NCBI GenBank assembly: GCA_029561505.1
Contig: JAKQXK010000039.1
Span: forward strand, 1 to 7,053
DNA: 7,053 bases
Source: Spirochaetota bacterium
GTDB taxonomy: Bacteria > Spirochaetota > Leptospiria > Turneriellales > Turneriellaceae
Reading direction: 5' to 3'
This document shows positions 1 to 5,191 of the stretch, in pieces. Every line of letters begins with the position of its first letter. Position 1 is the stretch's first letter. Made by a program: the position numbers and the translations under genes. The notes beneath the pieces were generated by a model, which searched no databases, had not been told where the DNA came from, and saw only the letters and a list, made by a program, of their open reading frames with translations.

Positions 1-2
1 CC

Positions 3-158
3 GATCTAGCCGCATACCGCACACTCGATGCTCTCGACACCTCGGGTTTTGAGAGTCTGCACGGCAGGCATAACGCCCTGATGCATACCCTCGACCAAAT
101 CGTCGAATTTCAGTTACGCTGCGCGGCTGATCCGTCCCTGCCATCACATCGTATTTGA
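3..158 (+). CDS. C-terminal end of an unrecognised protein (partial, 5' end outside window)
   Basis: An open frame enters from the left edge and gives 51 codons before a TGA at 156-158; the other two plus frames are closed within the first 50 bases. Codon choice (frequent CTC, GAC, GTC, CTG, CGC) matches the sure genes nearby, which supports real coding. The fragment contains a helical-looking stretch, HNALMHTLDQIVEFQLR, and ends PSLPSHRI. I do not recognise a family. The stop codon lies inside the left arm of the perfect inverted repeat at 144-192, so the last few residues are encoded by the repeat. If that repeat is a mobile or inserted element, it may have replaced the original C-terminus. 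The gene runs in the same direction as malate synthase, 84 bp upstream of its preferred ATG, so co-transcription is possible but the hairpin may separate them. Confidence 0.5.
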   Translation, partial: DLAAYRTLDALDTSGFESLHGRHNALMHTLDQIVEFQLRCAADPSLPSHRI

Positions 159-192
159 TTTGGCGCTAAGCGCCAAATCAAATACGATGTGA
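144..192. repeat. Perfect 23-bp inverted repeat with a 3-nt loop
   Basis: Left arm 144-166 and right arm 170-192 are exact reverse complements; the loop is TAA at 167-169. The core reads TTGGCGC-TAA-GCGCCAA and the outer arms are AT-richer. Neither strand has a T-run directly after the stem, so it is not a textbook intrinsic terminator, although it sits where one would be expected: it contains the stop of the upstream gene and lies before malate synthase. Other readings are a bidirectional or Rho-assisted terminator, an RNA 3'-end stabiliser, a dimeric regulator site for the malate synthase gene, or one copy of a small dispersed palindromic element. The perfect arms favour recent origin or strong selection. 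Confidence 0.85.
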
Positions 193-242
193 AATCTTAA
201 AAAACGCTTGTGGGCGGCTTTGCAAACGCATCTAAATCCGCT

Positions 243-1835
243 ATGTTGAAATTACCTGCCGGTGTCACAATTGCCACCGACGCCCTGCAAAAAACCGATG
301 CGAAATTTAGTGGAATTCTCAGCACCGAAGCTCTCGAATTCGTCGCCAGGTTGGTTCGCCAGTTTGAGCCGCGCCGGCAAGAATTGCTCGCCGCGCGCGT
401 GAAGCGAGCCAAAGCACTCGAAGCGGGCGAAAAGCCCGATTTTCTCAAGAGCACGGCAAAAGTTCGCGGTGGCGACTGGAAGGTTGCGCCTTTGCCGAAA
501 GACCTTGAATGCCGGCGCGTCGAAATCACGGGCCCTGTTGATCGCAAAATGGTGATCAATGCGCTCAATTCAGGTGCCGACAGCTACATGACCGATTTTG
601 AAGACTCAAACACGCCAAACTGGCAAAACCAGATTAATGGCCAGATTAACCTGCGCGATGCAATTCGCCGCGAGATCGACTTTGAATCGGGCGGCAAAGA
701 GTATAAGTTGAAGGCGAAAACGGCAACGTTGCTCGTTCGCCCGCGTGGTTGGCACCTCGATGAGAAGCACATTCAGATCGACGGCAAACGCATTTCGGGT
801 GGCATATTTGATTTCGGCCTGTTCTTTTTTCACAACGCGAAAGAGCTGATCGCGCGCGGTAGCGGCCCCTACTTCTACCTGCCCAAGATGGAATCGCATC
901 TTGAAGCACGCCTGTGGAACGACATCTTCGTGATGGCGCAGAAAGAGCTCGGCATACCCAATGGCACAATTCGCGCGACTGTGCTGATCGAAACGATTCT
1001 CGCCGCATTCGAGATGGATGAAATTCTGTACGAACTCAAAGACCACAGCGCAGGCCTCAATGCTGGCCGCTGGGACTACATCTTCTCGTGCATCAAAAAA
1101 TTCAAGAACGACAAAAACTTTTGCCTGGCGAACCGCTCTCTGGTGACGATGACATCCCCCTTTATGCGCAGCTATGCGCTGCTGCTGCTCAAAACCTGCC
1201 ACAAACGCGGGGCGCCCGCAATCGGCGGCATGAGCGCGCTGATACCGATCAAGAATGACGCAGCGGCGAACGACAAGGCGCTTGCAGGGGTCAAAGCCGA
1301 CAAGGCACGCGATGCGGGCGATGGCTATGACGGCGGCTGGGTCGCTCACCCGGGCCTCGTCGATCTCGCGATGCAAGAATGGAAAAAAGTTTTGGGCACG
1401 AAACCCAACCAGATCGACAAACAGCGCGACGACGTGAACGTTGTGGCCGCTGACCTCTTGAACTTTCAGCCAGAGGCGCCGATCACCGAACAAGGCCTCA
1501 GGTACAACATCAATGTCGGCATTCACTACCTCGGCTCATGGCTTGCGGGCAATGGCTGCGTGCCGATTCATAACCTCATGGAAGATGCCGCGACCGCCGA
1601 AATTTCGCGCTCACAGGTCTGGCAGTGGATTCGCTCGGCGAAGGGTGTACTCGACGACGGGCGCAAGATCAGCGAAGACCTCGTGCGCGCGATGATACCC
1701 GACGAACTCGAAAAAGTCAAAGAGGTAACAGGCGGAGGGCCCACGTATGACCAGGCCGCCCGCATCTTCGTCGACATGTCGACCTCGGCAGATTTTGCCG
1801 AGTTTCTGACGTTACCGCTGTACGAGAGGGTCTAG
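243..1835 (+). CDS. aceB: Malate synthase (A type)
   Basis: Malate synthase condenses glyoxylate with acetyl-CoA to give malate and CoA, the second step of the glyoxylate shunt, in the cytoplasm. From the ATG at 243 the protein has 530 residues, close to E. coli AceB (about 533). Family blocks are in the right order: RRVEITGPVDRKMVINALN (about 92-110), MTDFEDSNTP (116-125), RPRGWHL (166-172), GSGPYFYLPK (207-216), AGLNAGRWDYIFS (270-282), GGMSALIP (328-335), DGYDGGWVAHPGL (360-372) and MEDAATAEISR (446-456), ending LTLPLYERV. The Arg of the RPRG block and the Asp of MEDAATAEIS match the catalytic Arg and Asp of the family. A GTG at 210 would add 11 residues, but the ATG start gives the same N-terminal spacing to the ILSTEALEF block as E. 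coli. Neither start has a clear Shine-Dalgarno. No isocitrate lyase gene is in the window, so the shunt partner must lie elsewhere. The gene ends 9 bp from a convergent gene. Confidence 0.96.
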   Translation: MLKLPAGVTIATDALQKTDAKFSGILSTEALEFVARLVRQFEPRRQELLAARVKRAKALEAGEKPDFLKSTAKVRGGDWKVAPLPKDLECRRVEITGPVDRKMVINALNSGADSYMTDFEDSNTPNWQNQINGQINLRDAIRREIDFESGGKEYKLKAKTATLLVRPRGWHLDEKHIQIDGKRISGGIFDFGLFFFHNAKELIARGSGPYFYLPKMESHLEARLWNDIFVMAQKELGIPNGTIRATVLIETILAAFEMDEILYELKDHSAGLNAGRWDYIFSCIKKFKNDKNFCLANRSLVTMTSPFMRSYALLLLKTCHKRGAPAIGGMSALIPIKNDAAANDKALAGVKADKARDAGDGYDGGWVAHPGLVDLAMQEWKKVLGTKPNQIDKQRDDVNVVAADLLNFQPEAPITEQGLRYNINVGIHYLGSWLAGNGCVPIHNLMEDAATAEISRSQVWQWIRSAKGVLDDGRKISEDLVRAMIPDELEKVKEVTGGGPTYDQAARIFVDMSTSADFAEFLTLPLYERV

Positions 1836-1844
1836 CGATTTGAC

Positions 1845-2471
1845 TCAATGCCCGCGATACTGGCAGCGGTTATTGCGCCACGTGCATGGGTCATATGTGC
1901 GCATGCAATCGAGGTTGGTTCGCAACTGCGAACAACTCGCTGTGTACTTAATTAGGTCTTCTTGTTTCGATGCGCTCTTGCGCTTTGCCTCGGCTTTCTT
2001 TTCGGCTGCCGTAAGCTCGCGGTCACCGATGAGCTTGGCAGCCAACTTATGGCCAGTGCGCGGATGCACGTGCTTATTCTCTATCCACGTTGGGTCACCC
2101 TGGGCTTCCCATTGAACAAGAGTCATACCGTCTTTAGACTCAATCACCAGCCCCTTGTAATAATAGCCGTTTTGCCACTGCGCGTAGACTTTGCGCGCGT
2201 TTGCCGGTGCTTTTTTGCCCGCGACGCTTTCTTTGATCTTGTCGTTTGCTATCCACATCTCGCCTGAGCCATCTGCCCATTTGACGAGGCTTTGGCCTTC
2301 TTTTTCTGCCACGACTTTGCCTTCATAGTAGACGCCATTTGTCCACATCGCCGATACTGCGCGCGGTGGTTCTACAGGGGTGCCCGCTTCTGCTTCGGTA
2401 TCTTGAGGTAAAATCGCCGTACCGACTAAAGCAATCGTAAAAAATAAGATGCCCATTCTGTTTCTCGTCAT
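1845..2471 (-). CDS. Exported protein with two Tudor/SH3-like repeats and a four-cysteine C-terminus
   Basis: The 208-residue product from the ATG at 2471-2469 has a basic N-terminus (MTRNR), a hydrophobic stretch (about 7-22) and a plausible signal peptidase site after AEA (27-29). No lipobox cysteine is seen, so a periplasmic or secreted protein is likely. Two related repeats follow, about 39-81 and 94-137. Each has the pattern W-x-NG-x-YY-x-G-x-V, a turn rich in D/G/E, then LVxW and a closing WI, which resembles Tudor/Agenet or SH3-like beta barrels. A Lys/Ala/Glu-rich probable helix (about 153-175) leads to a tail with Cys180, Cys189, Cys196 and Cys203, suited to two disulfides. A longer frame reaches 2549, but the signal peptide and the GGAGG site fix the start at 2471. 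I cannot name the family; the repeat assignment is by pattern only. A TTGACT at 2527-2522 (minus strand) could be a -35 element, without a convincing -10. Confidence 0.85.
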   Translation of the reverse strand: MTRNRMGILFFTIALVGTAILPQDTEAEAGTPVEPPRAVSAMWTNGVYYEGKVVAEKEGQSLVKWADGSGEMWIANDKIKESVAGKKAPANARKVYAQWQNGYYYKGLVIESKDGMTLVQWEAQGDPTWIENKHVHPRTGHKLAAKLIGDRELTAAEKKAEAKRKSASKQEDLIKYTASCSQLRTNLDCMRTYDPCTWRNNRCQYRGH

Positions 2472-2475
2472 TTTG

Positions 2476-2480
2476 CCTCC
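2476..2480 (-). promoter_or_regulatory. Shine-Dalgarno site for the exported Tudor-like protein
   Basis: On the minus strand GGAGG lies 4 nt before the ATG at 2471-2469. It decides the start: the upstream in-frame ATG at 2549 lacks such a site and would place about 26 residues before the signal peptide. Confidence 0.75.
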
Positions 2481-2572
2481 GCCTCGCCTGATTGGCGTTA
2501 AGGTCTTAAACCCATGCAAATAGTCAAGGCACAATGCGATTTCCGGCATGTCTATCGTGCCGATTTTGACCC

Positions 2573-3523
2573 ATGGCAGATAAAAAACGCGACGACCTGC
2601 TCGTCGAAACCCTCAACCCCGACATGGGCTATTTCTTTCGTACGAGCAAGAAACTCTACGAAACCCGCACGAAATTTCAAGACCTAGAAATTCATGAATT
2701 ACCACGCCACGGCCGCATGCTGCGCCTCGACGGCGTTTTTCAGACGTCTGACCGTGACGAGTTTCTTTATCACGAACCGCTGGCTCACGTCGGTGGCATG
2801 ACGATCGACGGCCCGAAGACTGCGCTCGTGATCGGCGGCGGCGACGGTGGTGCAGCTGAAGAGTTTCTCAAATATAAGACTATCGAAAAAGTTGTTATGG
2901 TAGAACTCGACGGCGGCGTTGTTGATGCATGTAAAGAATATATCCCCGGTATCTGCGGCGACGCATTCAAGAGCCCAAAGCTTGACCTGCGCATAGAAGA
3001 CGGCATCAAATATGTGTTTGAAACCACTGAAAAGTTCGACCAGGTGCTGCTCGACCTGACAGACCCGTTTGGCCCGTCGATTGAGCTCTACACGCATGAG
3101 TTCTATGCCCAGATTTCGAAGATCATGACCGACCGCGGCATTCTGAGCCTGCACATAGAATCGCCGATCACGCGCCCTGAGCTTTTCAGCAAACTCTTTT
3201 GGACTTTGAAATCGGTTTTCCCGATTGTGAAGCCGATGACAAATTATGTCCCATTATATGGTACTCTCTGGGGCTTCGCTCTGGCGAGCAAGACGCAAGA
3301 CCCGACGGCAGTGGATAAAAAAACCCTGAGCGATCGTATTGCTAAACATAATCTGCCGCAATTGCAGTTCTATAACGAAGACACGCACCATTCGCTTTTC
3401 GCACTGCCAAACTACGTGCGTGAAATGATAAAGACAGAACAACAGCCGATACGCAAAGGCGACACTTTACCTGTGCCTGCGGGTTCAAAGCGCGATCTCG
3501 CGCTCTTTGAAGCGACGACCTGA
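2573..3523 (+). CDS. speE: Spermidine synthase (polyamine aminopropyltransferase)
   Basis: The enzyme transfers an aminopropyl group from decarboxylated S-adenosylmethionine to putrescine, forming spermidine in the cytoplasm. The protein has 316 residues (E. coli SpeE 288, Thermotoga 296), with a C-terminal extension of about 30. An N-terminal beta domain carries LDGVFQTSDRDEFLYHE (52-68), with the Gln and His expected at the active site. The Rossmann domain shows VIGGGDGG (86-93), VELD (110-113), IEDG (141-144) and DLTDPFGPSIEL (161-172), whose first Asp matches the catalytic Asp. A late block, QFYNEDTHHSLFALPNYV (265-282), aligns well with E. coli. An in-frame TGA at 2567-2569 rules out any start upstream of the ATG at 2573. 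No Shine-Dalgarno is seen. Substrate choice (spermidine versus another polyamine) cannot be read from sequence alone. No speD or ornithine/arginine decarboxylase gene is nearby. It diverges from the exported Tudor-like gene across about 100 bp that must hold both promoters. Confidence 0.95.
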   Translation: MADKKRDDLLVETLNPDMGYFFRTSKKLYETRTKFQDLEIHELPRHGRMLRLDGVFQTSDRDEFLYHEPLAHVGGMTIDGPKTALVIGGGDGGAAEEFLKYKTIEKVVMVELDGGVVDACKEYIPGICGDAFKSPKLDLRIEDGIKYVFETTEKFDQVLLDLTDPFGPSIELYTHEFYAQISKIMTDRGILSLHIESPITRPELFSKLFWTLKSVFPIVKPMTNYVPLYGTLWGFALASKTQDPTAVDKKTLSDRIAKHNLPQLQFYNEDTHHSLFALPNYVREMIKTEQQPIRKGDTLPVPAGSKRDLALFEATT

Positions 3524-3526
3524 GCT

Positions 3527-3557
3527 CTACAGGGTGAAGTTATCGAACCCATTGTAG
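3527..3557 (+). other. Imperfect hairpin just after speE
   Basis: CTACA-GGGT (3527-3535) can pair with ACCC-(AT)-TGTAG (3547-3557), giving 5 + 4 base pairs with a 2-nt bulge and an 11-nt loop, starting 4 nt after the speE stop. There is no T-run after it, so it may be a weak or Rho-assisted 3' end rather than an intrinsic terminator. Confidence 0.3.
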
Positions 3558-3576
3558 CGTATCAGTAACGTAGCGT
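3554..3576 (+). repeat. Short direct repeat GTAGCGT x2
   Basis: GTAGCGT occurs at 3554-3560 and again at 3570-3576, 16 bp from start to start. The second copy overlaps the -35 region of the putative promoter at 3592-3600, where an activator or repressor could bind. The first copy also forms part of the hairpin after speE. A 7-bp repeat can arise by chance. Confidence 0.3.
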
Positions 3577-3591
3577 GACGAAAACTGGCAC

Positions 3592-3600
3592 TGTTATACG
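3592..3600 (+). promoter_or_regulatory. Possible extended -10 promoter for the exported protein gene at 3705
   Basis: TGTTATACG fits the extended -10 pattern TG-N-TATAAT with two mismatches. The -35 position has no good match. It would start a transcript near 3607 with a leader of about 100 nt, running through an A-rich tract and ending in a strong ribosome binding site. Confidence 0.3.
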
Positions 3601-3689
3601 ACATAAAAAAAAAGACTCAAGAAACTCTTTCCCTTATTTCAGTTTACGCGTTCAGACGTCGATAGAGAGAGGGGAACATTCTCACTTAA

Positions 3690-3695
3690 GGGGAG
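3690..3695 (+). promoter_or_regulatory. Strong Shine-Dalgarno site for the gene at 3705
   Basis: GGGGAG ends 9 nt before the ATG at 3705, and a second purine-rich AAGGAA abuts the ATG. This is the strongest translation signal on the plus strand in the window and suggests an abundant product. Confidence 0.75.
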
Positions 3696-3704
3696 CATAA
3701 GGAA

Positions 3705-4433
3705 ATGCTTAAGAAAGTAAATATAGCGCTGGCCACACTTGCAATGGTAGCGATTACCACATCGGCATCGGCAATCGAAGAGGCTTTTAAGGCCGGCAAA
3801 GATAGCCAAAAGGCAACTGACCTTGCAGAAACCGAAAAGCGACTCGACGACCAGATTCGCCAGATCAGCGAACGCCTGCAGGCAATGTATACACTGCGCG
3901 ACATTGGGCCAAAGGTCAAGCAGAGCCCAACCCAGACAATTTTTTCGATGGGTAAAGACGAAGACGGTGAATACATCGAGCTGGTAGCATATACCTTTAA
4001 CCCTCAGTCATATAACTATGGCCGTCCGGTGGGCACTGCTGCGAAGACAATGCGCCTCTACTTTGCAGGCAAAGACCTGTCAAAGATCAAGACCATTGTC
4101 GACGATCAGAACTTCTACGAACAATATAAGTACTACACAAAGTCAGTTCACCCCGGCCCGGTGAAGGGCAACCCGAACGATATTCAACTCGCGACATCTT
4201 TTAACAAGACGACCGAGGTTGCAGAAAAGTCACCTGACTACCAGGTTAAACTGGCTGATATCGAGAATGACCCAACCAACCCAAACCGTATCAAATTCAA
4301 ACGCGACTTCTACATCGAAAACCTGATCTATTTCGAAAAACTGTTCCGCTTTACGTTTGAGTTTCAGAAGCGCGGCGCTTCAAACGGCGACGTTGAAACG
4401 ATTCAACGGCTGAAACACTCACTGCGCTACTGA
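3705..4433 (+). CDS. Exported (probably periplasmic) protein of unknown function
   Basis: The 242-residue product starts MLKKVNIALATLAMVA, a textbook Sec signal peptide, with a likely cleavage after ASA (21-23) and no lipobox cysteine. The mature part begins with a charged helical stretch (about 33-62; LAETEKRLDDQIRQISERLQ), probably a short coiled coil. A mixed, Tyr/Phe-rich globular part follows (VAYTFNPQSYNYG, MRLYFAGKDL, FYEQYKYYTK, FYIENLIYFEKLFRFTFEF). It ends ...LKHSLRY and has no cysteine and no transmembrane segment after the signal. I do not recognise the family. The strong GGGGAG site, its own candidate promoter and a structured 3' region suggest a separately expressed, possibly abundant envelope protein. 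A soluble histidine kinase lies 116 bp downstream, so a shared transcript is possible, but nothing ties the functions together. Confidence 0.88.
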   Translation: MLKKVNIALATLAMVAITTSASAIEEAFKAGKDSQKATDLAETEKRLDDQIRQISERLQAMYTLRDIGPKVKQSPTQTIFSMGKDEDGEYIELVAYTFNPQSYNYGRPVGTAAKTMRLYFAGKDLSKIKTIVDDQNFYEQYKYYTKSVHPGPVKGNPNDIQLATSFNKTTEVAEKSPDYQVKLADIENDPTNPNRIKFKRDFYIENLIYFEKLFRFTFEFQKRGASNGDVETIQRLKHSLRY

Positions 4434-4440
4434 GGTTAGA

Positions 4441-4477
4441 ACCAGAAGGCGCTACGGCCACCGATTCAACCTCTGGT
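4441..4477 (+). other. Hairpin I in the kinase leader (competes with hairpin II)
   Basis: ACCAG-(A)-AGG at 4441-4449 can pair with CCT-CTGGT at 4470-4477, 8 base pairs with one bulged A and a 20-nt loop. The 3' arm (4473-4477) is the same segment that forms the outer stem of hairpin II, so the two folds exclude each other, an arrangement used in attenuators and riboswitch expression platforms. Confidence 0.35.
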
Positions 4478-4513
4478 CGAAAACCGGCTCGCCAGTCGAG
4501 CCGGCAAGACCAG
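4473..4513 (+). other. Two-stem GC-rich hairpin II between the exported protein gene and the histidine kinase
   Basis: The inner stem is a perfect 8 bp, CCGGCTCG (4484-4491) with CGAGCCGG (4497-4504), closing a 5-nt loop. The outer stem is a perfect 6 bp, CTGGTC (4473-4478) with GACCAG (4508-4513), separated from the inner one by a GAAAA/CAA internal loop. No T-run follows, so it is not a standard intrinsic terminator. It may protect the 3' end of the upstream mRNA or control translation of the kinase, whose GTG lies 36 nt downstream. Confidence 0.6.
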
Positions 4514-4549
4514 CAATTTCAGAACAAATTTCAATCCCTCGAACTTTTT

Positions 4550-5191
4550 GTGCGCGTTATTGCGCACGACCTCAATGGCCCGCTGACGGGCATGAACCTG
4601 ACGCTACAGGCTTGCCGCAAACTGGCATCAACCGACGCGATGAGGCAGCTCTTGAACGCGCTCGCAACTGACCTGACATCGGCGACCGATTTGCTCGAAG
4701 AGCTGAAGTCTCTTAACCGGCGTGATACATTTCGCATGCAGAAGATCGATCTCGTTGCCGAAATGAAAGCGCTGATCGACCAGGTGCAGTCAAACCCGCG
4801 GGTTCCGATATTCATTGATCTCGTCGACTCGAACGAGAAGCTGACCATCGCCGGAGATATTTCCCGTTTGCGTCGCGCCTGGCAAAATATTATTCGCAAC
4901 ACGATCGACACGGCAGAAGCACGCAAAGATGGCGAACGCGTGGCCTTGCAGGTCTCAATGAAACGTTCTGGTGCTTCGGCGCGCATTCGCTTCTCAGACA
5001 ATGGCGGAGGTATAGACCGACGGCGGGTGGCGCGTCTGTTTGAACCTTTTTACACCACGAAAGGTGAAAAGAACCGCGGGCTCGGCCTCTTCATCGCGCG
5101 CAAAATTGTCATTGAGCACCACGGAAAAATTCGCGTGTCTTCAAAAAAACCCATGACCCGCGTTACCATTGATCTACCGGCTTTACCATGA
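4550..5191 (+). CDS. Soluble histidine kinase of a two-component system (start uncertain)
   Basis: From the GTG at 4550 the protein has 213 residues with all kinase boxes. The H-box is AHDLNGPLTG (His6 is the phosphorylation site), the N-box WQNIIRNTIDT (about 111-121), the G1 box DNGGGID (150-156), the F-box LFEPFYTTK (163-171) and the G2 box NRGLGLFIARKI (175-186). No transmembrane segment or sensor domain is visible, so any signal must come from a partner protein or from inside the cell. The start is odd. His6 is too close to the N-terminus for a full first dimerisation helix, and no Shine-Dalgarno precedes the GTG. The same frame stays open back to 4397 and reads ...QDQQFQNKFQSLELF before the GTG, which looks like the missing helix, yet it has no ATG, GTG or TTG. 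A CTG at 4430 overlaps the previous stop as CTGA. The gene's stop overlaps the response regulator start as ATGA, so the two are translationally coupled cognate partners. Confidence 0.9.
   Translation: MRVIAHDLNGPLTGMNLTLQACRKLASTDAMRQLLNALATDLTSATDLLEELKSLNRRDTFRMQKIDLVAEMKALIDQVQSNPRVPIFIDLVDSNEKLTIAGDISRLRRAWQNIIRNTIDTAEARKDGERVALQVSMKRSGASARIRFSDNGGGIDRRRVARLFEPFYTTKGEKNRGLGLFIARKIVIEHHGKIRVSSKKPMTRVTIDLPALP

Noticed and set aside
606..1526. A 306-residue open frame on the minus strand inside malate synthase
   Set aside because: It lies wholly antisense to a gene with full family motifs, and its composition (many Val, Ala, Arg, Phe, Gln) is that of a codon-bias shadow with no recognisable domain.
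2498..2509. TTAAG-GT-CTTAA palindrome in the divergent promoter gap as an operator
   Set aside because: Arms of 5 bp are too short to distinguish from chance, and no convincing promoter elements surround it.
2548..2583. An 11-codon reading frame (MSIVPILTHGR) overlapping the speE start, like an upstream regulatory ORF
   Set aside because: No ribosome binding site precedes it and such short frames are common by chance; there is no sign of conservation from one sequence.
3604..3640. Minus-strand terminator built on the run of A at 3604-3612
   Set aside because: The bases next to the run (AAGA...TCTT) give only about 4 base pairs before mismatches, and no minus-strand gene ends there.
4394..4433. 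A -1 ribosomal frameshift joining the exported protein to the histidine kinase
   Set aside because: The frames would fit, but there is no slippery heptamer in the overlap, and fusing a periplasmic protein to a soluble kinase without a membrane segment makes little sense.
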